The notes beneath the pieces were generated by a model, which was given only the letters and a program-made list of their open reading frames with translations, ran no database searches and was not told the origin of the DNA. 18,805 bases of DNA from assembly GCA_028875175.1 (NCBI GenBank), contig JAPPFO010000293.1, positions 1 to 18,805 on the forward strand, read 5' to 3'. The DNA comes from Chloroflexota bacterium (GTDB taxonomy: Bacteria > Chloroflexota > UBA11872). Numbering within the stretch: position 1 is the first letter of the stretch; the number at the start of each line of letters is the position of its first letter. Positions 1-6,804 of the stretch are shown here, piece after piece. The translations under genes and the position numbers were made by a program.

Positions 1-300
1 GTCATGGACCAACGTGAAGTTGTGCAGGAGTTCCAGCCCGGCCGCCGCCGGGAGCGCCGCCTCCAGATCGCCGCCCAGCGCCTCGCACATGAGCAGGCAC
101 AGCGTGGGGCGGACGGCCTTGCCCCGGTCGGTGGTGGCGGGGGATCCGTCAGCGTTGACTTGGCCCAGCTGATAGCGGGCCATGGTGTACAGGGGGAGGT
201 TGGGCCCTGCGACGGCGCGGTGGAGTTCCGCGTCGATGCGCTCGCGATAGCGTTCGAGAACCGCTGGCGCCGGAATTGTCGCCGACGGCCGCGTGCTCAG
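1..300 (-). CDS. Polyprenyl diphosphate synthase, N-terminal part (cut by window edge)
   Basis: Reading the minus strand gives a typical trans-isoprenyl diphosphate synthase N-terminus: a leading helix (VLERYRERIDAEL), then MARYQLG, then GKAVRPTLCLLMCEALGG, then GLELLHNFTLVHD running off at base 1. The GK..RP motif binds diphosphate in this family. The LxHxxxLVHD helix leads into the first Asp-rich motif, which lies outside the window. It would extend isopentenyl diphosphate chains to FPP or GGPP, fitting its position just after dxs on the same strand and the squalene genes nearby; the chain length cannot be judged. The start is unclear. The frame opens after a TGA at 325-327 but has no ATG, GTG or TTG until ATG at 183, which would lose a conserved-looking helix. 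The boundary given is a CTG at 300; a GTG at 314 overlapping the dxs stop would fit if one base is missing. Confidence 0.8.
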   Translation of the reverse strand, partial: MSTRPSATIPAPAVLERYRERIDAELHRAVAGPNLPLYTMARYQLGQVNADGSPATTDRGKAVRPTLCLLMCEALGGDLEAALPAAAGLELLHNFTLVHD

Positions 301-310
301 CGGTCCCGTC

Positions 311-2176
311 TCACGATCCGACGATCAGTCGTCCCGCGTCGATGCGAACCGCGACGGCATGGTCGGTGAGGGCGCAGGCCGCATCCACGATGCCGGACGC
401 ACTGACGCCGTGCGCGGCCCGAATGCTGTCGGCCGGCCCGTGCTCGTGGAACATGTCGGGCATGGCGATCCGGCGAACCTGCACGTCGCCCAGATCGTTG
501 TCGGCCAGCAACTCGACGACGGCGCTGCCGAAGCCACCCATCAAGTTGTGATCTTCGACCGTGATGACGGACCGGGTGCGCGCGGCAAGCTCGCAGATCA
601 GCTCTCGGTCCAGTGGCTTCACGAAGCGGGCGTTGACGACCGCGGCCTGCACGCCCAGGTGTTCGAGCCGCTCGGCAGCTTCGAGAGCGGGGGCCACGCC
701 CCACCCCAGGGCAATGATGGCGAGATCCGACCCATCGCGCAGCATCTCGGATCGGCCGATGGGCAAGACGCGTGGCGGGCCTGACAGCGGAACTCCGACG
801 CCGGAGCCTCGCGAATAGCGGACCGCGAACGGCCGATCGCTGGCCAGCGCCGTGCGGAACAGGTGGCGCAGCTCGTCCTCGTCTTTGGGCGCCGCCACGA
901 CGAAATTGGGAATCGCCCGCAAATAGGCCAAGTCCAGCACGCCGTGGTGCGTACGCCCATCGTCGCCAACGATTCCCGCGCGATCCACGCCCAGGATCAC
1001 CGGCAGGTTCTGGATCGCAACGTCATGCACGATCTGGTCGAAGGCCCGCTGCAGGAAGGTACTGTAGATGCAGACCACGGGCCGCAGCCCCTGCGTGGCC
1101 AGCCCGGCGGCCATGGCCACGGCGTGGCCCTCGGCGATGCCGACATCAAAGACCCGTTCCGGCAGCTCGCGCTGCATGTCGGCCAGGGCGGTGCCCTCGC
1201 ACATTGCCGCGCTGATGGTCACGATGCGTTCATCCTCGCGGGCCAGATCGGTCAGCGTGCGGGCCAATACCTTGCTATAGCTGGTGGCGTTGGCGGCCCC
1301 AACCGCCTGCGCGGTGCCGGGTTGGTGCAGCGTGACCGGATCGTCTTCGGCCGCCGGCAGACCCTTGCCCTTGCGCGTGAAGGCGTGGATCAGCACGGGC
1401 CGCCGGCGTTCGACGGCGGTGCGAATGACGTTTTCCAGTTCCGGTCGGTCATGGCCGTCCACCGGTCCGACGTATTCGAATCCGAACGCCGCGCAGAAGT
1501 CGGCCGCGTCGGCGTAGGGTTCAGTCGGCTGCGTGGCCATCTGGGTCGCGGTAAAGCGTGCCTGGGCCTCGGGATCGCCCGGCTGCCAGGTGTCGCGTCC
1601 GCGACCCATGTTGCGGCTCAACGCCCCCACGTTGGGCGAGATCGACATGCCGTTGTCGTTCAGCAGCACGACAAACGGCAACCCAAGGTCGCCGGCCTGA
1701 TTAAGCGCCTCGAAGACCACGCCGGAGGTGAAGGAGCCGTCGCCGATGACGGCGACGGTGGCCGACGCTTCGGCTCGAAGCTGGGCAGCGACGGCAATCC
1801 CGACACCCGCCGACACGCCCGTGCCGGCATGCCCTGCTCCCATCACGTCGTGCGGGCTCTCTTCGCGCGCGGCGAACCCGGACAAGCCGCCGGGCTGTCG
1901 CAGCGTTGGGAAGTCCGTAGCGCGGCCCGTCACCAGCTTGTGCGGGTAGGTCTGATTACTGGTGTCCCAGACGATTTTGTCGCTGGGACTCTCGAGCACA
2001 CGGTGCAGCGCCAGGGTGATCTCGACCACACCGAGATTGCTGGCCAGGTGGCCGCCGTTCGCGTCGACCGTTTCAATGATGACCTGGCGAATCTCGTCGC
2101 CCAGGCGGTCGAGCTCCGCGTCCGTCATTGCACGCAGATCCGATGGATCCGCAATCTGATCAAGTATGCGGTCCAC
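311..2176 (-). CDS. dxs: 1-deoxy-D-xylulose-5-phosphate synthase
   Basis: Thiamine-diphosphate enzyme that condenses pyruvate with glyceraldehyde 3-phosphate, the entry step of the MEP isoprenoid pathway, in the cytoplasm. The 621-residue product has the usual family length. Visible landmarks: GGHLASNLGVVE (His43), the ThDP/Mg motif GDGS near 145 ending in NDN near 173-175, the catalytic Glu in GIAEGHAV (Glu349), YSTFLQRAFDQ near 371-381, and DRAGIVG with THHG near 398-412. The open frame runs upstream to 2659, but that extension lies under the opposite-strand dehydrogenase gene and is not DXS-like. The GTG start at 2176 was chosen because homology begins there and a GGGGGAG ribosome site lies four bases upstream; GTG at 2179 is the alternative. 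Some cofactor-pocket residues differ from the usual ones (WDTSNQ for WDVGHQ, IAEG for IAEQ). It is followed directly by the prenyl synthase gene. Confidence 0.93.
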   Translation of the reverse strand: MDRILDQIADPSDLRAMTDAELDRLGDEIRQVIIETVDANGGHLASNLGVVEITLALHRVLESPSDKIVWDTSNQTYPHKLVTGRATDFPTLRQPGGLSGFAAREESPHDVMGAGHAGTGVSAGVGIAVAAQLRAEASATVAVIGDGSFTSGVVFEALNQAGDLGLPFVVLLNDNGMSISPNVGALSRNMGRGRDTWQPGDPEAQARFTATQMATQPTEPYADAADFCAAFGFEYVGPVDGHDRPELENVIRTAVERRRPVLIHAFTRKGKGLPAAEDDPVTLHQPGTAQAVGAANATSYSKVLARTLTDLAREDERIVTISAAMCEGTALADMQRELPERVFDVGIAEGHAVAMAAGLATQGLRPVVCIYSTFLQRAFDQIVHDVAIQNLPVILGVDRAGIVGDDGRTHHGVLDLAYLRAIPNFVVAAPKDEDELRHLFRTALASDRPFAVRYSRGSGVGVPLSGPPRVLPIGRSEMLRDGSDLAIIALGWGVAPALEAAERLEHLGVQAAVVNARFVKPLDRELICELAARTRSVITVEDHNLMGGFGSAVVELLADNDLGDVQVRRIAMPDMFHEHGPADSIRAAHGVSASGIVDAACALTDHAVAVRIDAGRLIVGS

Positions 2177-2180
2177 CACA

Positions 2181-2187
2181 CTCCCCC
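2181..2187 (-). promoter_or_regulatory. Ribosome binding site of dxs
   Basis: On the minus strand GGGGGAG precedes tandem GTG codons (2179 and 2176). It is one base from the first and four from the second, which favours the second as the start. No ATG in the frame gives a full-length DXS. Confidence 0.55.
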
Positions 2188-2291
2188 TTTGCAAACACCC
2201 GAGCCGCGGGCGTTCTTCGATAGTGCCGTTGAACGGTGATTCGCGCAATACTTGCGCCCCCGGCCCGCATGAAGCGAAGCGCCTACCTGGT

Positions 2292-3044
2292 ATGGAAATC
2301 GCCGGTTCCACCGCCCTCGTTACGGGCGCCAGCAGCGGGATCGGACGCGCCGTGGCTATCGCCCTGAGCCAGGCCGGCGCCCAGGTCGTCGGACTTGGCC
2401 GGGACGTGCCGGCCCTTCGCTCGCTCGCCGAAACCAACGGCATCACCGTGCTGCCAGTAGACCTTGAGCCCGCGGATGAGTTGCAGCACTTCGTCGAACA
2501 CTCGCTGCCGGACCTTCCGCCGGTCGACATCCTGGTGAACTGCGCCGGGTCCGGACGCTTCGCGCCGCTGGCCGAGCACAGCGCGAGGGACATCGACCGG
2601 CTGCTGGACGTGAACGTGCGCGCTCCGATCTCGTTGACGAAGGCGGTGCTGCCCCGCATGCGGCAACGCGGGCGAGGTCGCGTGGTGAATGTGGCCTCGG
2701 TTGCGGGTCGCCTGGGTGTACCGAACGAGACGGTCTACAGCGCGACCAAAGGCGCGTTGGCGGTGTTCAGCCGGGCCCTGGATGCGGAGTTGGCGGGAAC
2801 TGGCGTTGGTGTGACTGTGGTGATTCCCGGTGTCGTGCAGACGTCCTTCTTCGAACGTCGGGGCGCGCCCTACGACCGGGGCTGGCCGCGGCCTCTGCCG
2901 CCGGAGCGCGTGGCGCGGGCCATCATGCGGGCCATAGCCCGAGATCGGTCGGAGGTCGTGGTTCCAGGCTGGCTGCGGATTCCGATCTGGCTGCAGTCCA
3001 CGCTGCCAGGGTTGTACGGACGCCTGGAGCGTTGGTTTGGCTAG
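2292..3044 (+). CDS. SDR-family NAD(P)-dependent oxidoreductase
   Basis: Classical short-chain dehydrogenase of 250 residues. It shows the Rossmann motif TGASSGIG (11-18), NCAG (83-86, a variant of NNAG), Asn108, catalytic Ser136 and the YSATK active site (Tyr149, Lys153). The C-terminal part (about 205-250: ...VVVPGWLRIPIWLQ...) is basic and hydrophobic and resembles SDRs that attach loosely to membranes. The frame opens at 2166, but the first 42 codons overlap the dxs start and have no SDR similarity, so the ATG at 2292 directly before the first beta strand was chosen. The gene is divergent from dxs and convergent with hpnH, nine bases apart. The substrate cannot be told. A role in isoprenoid or hopanoid metabolism is suggested only by position, and it is not the sugar epimerase-like HpnA. 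Confidence 0.85.
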   Translation: MEIAGSTALVTGASSGIGRAVAIALSQAGAQVVGLGRDVPALRSLAETNGITVLPVDLEPADELQHFVEHSLPDLPPVDILVNCAGSGRFAPLAEHSARDIDRLLDVNVRAPISLTKAVLPRMRQRGRGRVVNVASVAGRLGVPNETVYSATKGALAVFSRALDAELAGTGVGVTVVIPGVVQTSFFERRGAPYDRGWPRPLPPERVARAIMRAIARDRSEVVVPGWLRIPIWLQSTLPGLYGRLERWFG

Positions 3045-3047
3045 GCG

Positions 3048-3068
3048 GGCGCGCTAGCGCAGCGCGCC
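3048..3068. terminator. GC-rich hairpin between convergent genes (possible bidirectional terminator)
   Basis: A perfect 8-bp inverted repeat, GGCGCGCT and AGCGCGCC, with a 5-base loop sits exactly where the SDR gene (stop 3044) and hpnH (stop 3054) converge, overlapping the last codons of hpnH. No T-tract follows on either strand, so intrinsic termination is only a possibility. Confidence 0.35.
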
Positions 3069-4064
3069 GGCGAGGGCGCGAACCGATTCCCTGGCCGACG
3101 ACGCCGTATCCAGTACCGCCGTCGGCTCATACCCGCAGTGCGCCATGCAGTTGGCGCAGCGCGGATCCCGGCCGCGGCCGTAGGCGTCCCAGTCCGTAGT
3201 TTCGAGCAATTCTGCGTATGACTCCGCATAGCCGTCAGCCATCAGGTAGCAGGGCCGCTGCCAGCCGAAGATGGAGTAGCTGGGGATACCCCAGGCCGTG
3301 CATTGGTAGTCGATCTTGCCTTCGAGGAAGTCCAGGAACCTCGGGCTGTGGTTCAGGCGCCAGCGATCGCGCCGCCCGTCGGCAAAGGCCTCGCTGAAGA
3401 CGGCGCGCGTTCGATCCACGGGAAGAAAGTGGTCCTGGTCGGGCGCCTTCTCGTAGGCGTAGCCCGGCGAGATCATCATGCTGTCGACTGCCAACTCGTC
3501 GTTCAGGAAGTCCAGCACCGCCCGCACGTCCTTGGCTGAATCGTGGGTGAAGAACGTCGTGTTCGTTGTGACCCGAAAGCCGGCCCTTTGCGCCGCCTTG
3601 ATGGCCGCGACAGCCACCTCAAACACGCCCTCGCGAGCCACGGACTGGTCGTGCCGCTCCTGAAGGCCGTCAAGGTGTATGGCGAAGGCGAAGTAGGGCG
3701 AGGGCGTGAACAGGTGCAGCTTCTGCTCCAGCATGATCGCGTTGGTGCACAGGTACACGAACTTGCGCCGGCGCACCAGTTCCTCGGCGATGCGGTCGAT
3801 CTCGGGGTGGATCAGCGGCTCGCCGCCGGCGATGGAGACCATCGGCGCGCCGCTCTCCTCGATCGCCGCCACCGCCTGCTCCACCGGCATGCGCCGTCGC
3901 AGCGTCTCGGTGGGGTGCTGGATCTTGCCGCAGCCCTCGCAGGCCAGGTTGCAGGCGTAGAGCGGCTCGAGTTCCACGATCAGCGGGAACTTGTCCCGCC
4001 CCTGCAGCCGCTGACGGAACAGGTACCACCCCACCGCCAGGCTCTGACGCAGCGGAACGCCCAT
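3054..4064 (-). CDS. hpnH: HpnH, radical SAM adenosyl-hopene transferase
   Basis: Radical SAM enzyme of 336 residues. In the known pathway HpnH joins the 5'-deoxyadenosyl group of SAM to diploptene (hopene), giving adenosylhopane, the first intermediate of extended bacteriohopanepolyols. The sequence has the CxxxCxxC iron-sulfur motif (Cys38, Cys42, Cys45), the SAM-contacting GGEP (80-83), and a C-terminal cysteine set (Cys255, Cys272, Cys303, Cys306, Cys310). The N-terminus (MGVPLRQSLAVGWYL) is typical of the family. It is on the same strand as hpnCDE-shc but is separated from shc by about 845 bases holding a small XRE gene and a probable antitoxin remnant, so it may have its own promoter. 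HpnG, which would remove adenine next, is not in the window. The assignment is firm from motifs and context. Confidence 0.93.
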   Translation of the reverse strand: MGVPLRQSLAVGWYLFRQRLQGRDKFPLIVELEPLYACNLACEGCGKIQHPTETLRRRMPVEQAVAAIEESGAPMVSIAGGEPLIHPEIDRIAEELVRRRKFVYLCTNAIMLEQKLHLFTPSPYFAFAIHLDGLQERHDQSVAREGVFEVAVAAIKAAQRAGFRVTTNTTFFTHDSAKDVRAVLDFLNDELAVDSMMISPGYAYEKAPDQDHFLPVDRTRAVFSEAFADGRRDRWRLNHSPRFLDFLEGKIDYQCTAWGIPSYSIFGWQRPCYLMADGYAESYAELLETTDWDAYGRGRDPRCANCMAHCGYEPTAVLDTASSARESVRALAGALR

Positions 4065-4548
4065 GAAAAACCGTTCACCTTCGAGCGGCGGCCGCCAAAC
4101 CTACGACGGGAGCACGCGGGCGTCCAGAGCTGTGAAAAGTGATGGACGGACAACTGGGTTCCAGACGGCATCAAGCAGAACGAGTGGACGCCAAGGTCGG
4201 ATGAACCAAGAATCTGACGACGACATTGACGGCAGCTGAGATTCGGAGTCAAGGCCTCGGGCCTGACGCCTGGGCTACCACTCCTCAGCTGAGAGGCTGC
4301 GCCCCTGCATCCGGCGCAACCTGCGATCGAGCCGGCTCGGCTGCAAACGATAGACATCGTCCAGCTTGGCTGTGATCTGATCGTCGAGGCGCCGAGAGCA
4401 GCGCTCGGATACGGCCGGAGGACTGTCGCTGTGGCAGGAATCGCCTGAGTCTCCGGCTGACCCATTGGTCGGCCGGAACTGGTCTTCAGGTGGCAAACCG
4501 GTGCCCATCATCCGCCAGTTAGATCATCGCCGCCCATGCATGCCCCGA
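4065..4548. other. Largely non-coding stretch between hpnH and the XRE gene
   Basis: About 480 bases upstream of hpnH with no intact gene that I can recognise. Open frames here (for example minus 4275-4511 and plus 4465-5364) have no family resemblance over most of their length. The supported content is the antitoxin-like fragment at 4275-4389 and presumably the hpnH leader. AAGGTG lies about eleven bases before the hpnH ATG. The octamer CAGCTGAG occurs twice, near 4233 and 4290. Confidence 0.5.
4275..4389 (-). pseudogene. C-terminal remnant of a ribbon-helix-helix (MazE-like) antitoxin
   Basis: The last 37 codons before a TAG at 4275 read DDQITAKLDDVYRLQPSRLD followed by RRLRRMQGRSLSAEEW. 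I recognise this as the C-terminal tail common to CopG/MazE-type antitoxins (D-x-ITxxLNxVY ... LDPxLxxxQxxSL..EEW), the part that grips the toxin. No ribbon-helix-helix DNA-binding segment can be read upstream in any frame, and no MazF-like toxin follows. It therefore looks like the decayed end of a former toxin-antitoxin pair. The match is from memory of the family pattern, so confidence is moderate. Confidence 0.45.
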
Positions 4549-4839
4549 TCAAACCGCGCCATCCATCGGCTCGAAGCTGATCTTGAGTTGGGTGCCGGTG
4601 GCCTCTGCGAGCCTTTCAAGGGTGCGGGTGGACGGGTGCGCGCGGCCGCTTTCGAGGCGGGCAACGACCGACTGGGTAGTCTGCATGCGTTCGGCCATTT
4701 GCGCCTGCGTCAGTCCGGCGTTGGTACGCGCCTCGATCAGAGCCCGGGCAATCCGGAATCCTGGCGCGAGTTCAGCATAGGCCTCTCGATAGGCCGAATC
4801 GCGGAGCCATCTGGTGTGCAGGGATTGAACGTTGCTCAT
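4549..4839 (-). CDS. XRE-family helix-turn-helix regulator (HigA-like, solitary)
   Basis: A 96-residue protein with a Cro/C1-type helix-turn-helix at about 33-85: AGLTQAQMAERM, then TTQSVVARLESGR, then TLERLAEATG. The N-terminal helix (YREAYAELAPGFRIARALIEAR) and the C-terminal strand (LKISFEP) are as in HigA-type antitoxins, which normally follow a RelE/HigB toxin gene. No toxin gene is adjacent: only 69 bases separate it from the shc stop upstream, and nothing toxin-like lies downstream. It may be a leftover antitoxin or a stand-alone regulator, possibly of the hopanoid operon in which it sits. It is on the same strand as shc and hpnH. Start ATG 4839 has no clear ribosome site. Confidence 0.85.
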   Translation of the reverse strand: MSNVQSLHTRWLRDSAYREAYAELAPGFRIARALIEARTNAGLTQAQMAERMQTTQSVVARLESGRAHPSTRTLERLAEATGTQLKISFEPMDGAV

Positions 4840-4908
4840 GCCACTGGCTACGGGCGCTTCGCTACGCCAACTAGATCTCAGGACTGGGTCTCCGGCACGG
4901 TGTCGCTG

Positions 4909-6804
4909 TCACATGTCGTCCTCGTCCCGCCCCACTTTCCGGGCGTACCGCCCGAGTGCCATCAACGGAAAAAGCAGCCGATAGAGGTGATAGTTAATGT
5001 AGAAGGCGCCGGGGAAGCCGGTGCCGGTGTAGAAGTCTTCGTCCCAGTTGCCGTCGTCGCGTTGGGTGCGAACCAGGTACTCGATGCCGCGTTGCACCGC
5101 CGCAGATTCGTCGTCAGCCTCCAACAGGGCCAGCAGGGCCCAGGCCGTTTGGGAGGCGGTGCTGGCGCCGCGACCGATCCAGGCCGGGTCGCTATACGAA
5201 CGCAAGTCCTCGCCCCAGCCGCCGTCGGCGTTCTGGTGGGCTTTCAGCCAGGCCACGGCCCGACGGAGCGCGGGATCGCTCGTCGGCGTCCCCGCGGCAA
5301 CCAGCGCAGGGACCACCACGCTCATCCCGTAGATGTGATTGGCGCCCCAGCGGCCAAACCATGATCCGTCGGTTTCCTGCTCCGCGCGCAGCCAGGTCAG
5401 ACCTCGTCGCGCCAGTTCGGTGTTCAGAGCGTCCTCTTGCGCGAGGAACTGCAGGGCGCGGGCGGTGACGTCGGCCGAGGGCGGGTCGATGACCTCGCCG
5501 AAGTCGCGGAACGACGGCTGGCGGCACAGCGTGTTGGTGTTGTCGGCGTCGAACGCGCCCCAGCCGCCGTTGCGCGATTGCATGCCTTCCAGCCATCCAC
5601 GTGCACGGACCAGCGCGGCGTCTACACGGTCGGGATCCGGATGGTCGACCCGCCGCAGCGCCAGCCCGACCTCGGCGGTGTCGTCCACGTCGGGATAGTT
5701 GTCGTTGGCGAACTCGAAGGCCCAGCCCGCGGGCGCGAGATGGGGCCGGCGGACGCTCCAGTCGCCCTTCACGCGAACTTCCTGGTCCAGCAGCCAATCC
5801 GCCGCCTGAACAAGGCGCGCATCGTTGCCCGGCGTGCCGGAGTCGGTGAGCGCCTCGATGGCCATTGCGGTGTCCCATACCGGTGACTGGCAGGCTTCCA
5901 GGCGACGCGTGTGCCCATCGTCGATGGTGAACGTGTCAAGTCCATCCAGGGCCCGCGCGATCATCGGGTGGTCCAACGCATAGCCGCGCAGCGTCAGCGC
6001 AATGATCGAGTTGACCCACGCTGGCTGGATGCCGCCCCAGGACCCATCACGCTCCTGTCGCCGCACGATCCAGGCTTCGGCGCGGCTGAGCGCCGCCCTG
6101 CGCAACCAGCCAATTGGACGCTTCTGGTACCAGCGGAGCAATCGGTCGACCTGGTTGAAGATGCCCGTCCAGGTGCGGAGCGACTGTTCCATCGGCGGCA
6201 TTCGATACGTACGTAATTCGTCGATCGGGAACGGCGCGGCGCGCACGGGCTCATGCGAGCGGACAATCGTCAGCGCCACGTAGGTCTGGCGCGCCCAGCA
6301 GGCGAAGTCGTAGATGTTCAGCGGCCACCAGGGCGGCAGCAGCATGACCTCCGGCGGCATGGCGGGCACGTCGTCCCAGGGCCACCAGCCGTTGAGCGCA
6401 AACCAGAAGCGCGTGAAGGTGCGGGTCGCCTCCACGCCGCCCTGCTCCCGGATCCAGGCGGCGGTCTGTTGCATGAGCGCGTCGTCGGGCCGGTCGCCGG
6501 CCAGCCGCAGCGCCACGTAGGCCTCGGTGGTAGTGTGCAGGTCGGGCGGCCCGCCGTGGAAGTTGGCCCAGGTCCCGTCGGGTTGTCGACGCGAGCGAAT
6601 CCAGCGCGCGGTTCGCTCGGTTGTCCCGGCATCCAGGATGCCCAGGAAGCGCCGTAGGAACAGGTCCTCGGCCTCGATGGTGACGTTGCTCTCCAGCTCG
6701 CCCTTCCACCAGCCCTCGGGGTGCTGCAGGCCAATGAGGTGGCGACGCGCCCGTTCGATGGCGTTGGCCAGCGCGTTCGGGCGCGCGGAGACTTCAACGC
6801 TCAT
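4909..6804 (-). CDS. shc: Squalene-hopene cyclase
   Basis: Cyclises squalene to hopene and hopanol in one cationic cascade; family members are monotopic membrane enzymes. The 631-residue length is normal. The catalytic acid motif appears as DVDDTAE at 372-378. Repeated QW motifs (QxxxGxW) stabilise the alpha/alpha barrels: QERDGSW near 250, QSRNGGW near 409, QETDGSW near 476, QNADGGW near 524 and QRDDGNW near 581. The tail (FYINYHLYRLLFPLMALGRY) is typical of the family. The start ATG overlaps the hpnE stop as ATGA (6801-6804), showing translational coupling with the genes that make its substrate. The enzyme is also called HpnF. The next gene downstream is the small XRE regulator. Confidence 0.97.
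   Translation of the reverse strand: MSVEVSARPNALANAIERARRHLIGLQHPEGWWKGELESNVTIEAEDLFLRRFLGILDAGTTERTARWIRSRRQPDGTWANFHGGPPDLHTTTEAYVALRLAGDRPDDALMQQTAAWIREQGGVEATRTFTRFWFALNGWWPWDDVPAMPPEVMLLPPWWPLNIYDFACWARQTYVALTIVRSHEPVRAAPFPIDELRTYRMPPMEQSLRTWTGIFNQVDRLLRWYQKRPIGWLRRAALSRAEAWIVRRQERDGSWGGIQPAWVNSIIALTLRGYALDHPMIARALDGLDTFTIDDGHTRRLEACQSPVWDTAMAIEALTDSGTPGNDARLVQAADWLLDQEVRVKGDWSVRRPHLAPAGWAFEFANDNYPDVDDTAEVGLALRRVDHPDPDRVDAALVRARGWLEGMQSRNGGWGAFDADNTNTLCRQPSFRDFGEVIDPPSADVTARALQFLAQEDALNTELARRGLTWLRAEQETDGSWFGRWGANHIYGMSVVVPALVAAGTPTSDPALRRAVAWLKAHQNADGGWGEDLRSYSDPAWIGRGASTASQTAWALLALLEADDESAAVQRGIEYLVRTQRDDGNWDEDFYTGTGFPGAFYINYHLYRLLFPLMALGRYARKVGRDEDDM

Noticed and set aside
863..2239. 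Long plus-strand open frame of 458 codons
   Set aside because: Antisense shadow of dxs in high-GC DNA; the translation has no domain, while the minus strand is a full DXS.
2166..2291. Upstream extension of the SDR gene to ATG 2166
   Set aside because: The extra 42 codons overlap the dxs start and ribosome site and have no SDR character; ATG 2292 begins right at the Rossmann fold.
4465..5364. Plus-strand open frame of 299 codons over the XRE gene and the end of shc
   Set aside because: Opposite strand encodes clear XRE and Shc proteins; this frame reads as featureless Gly/Ala/Arg-rich sequence.
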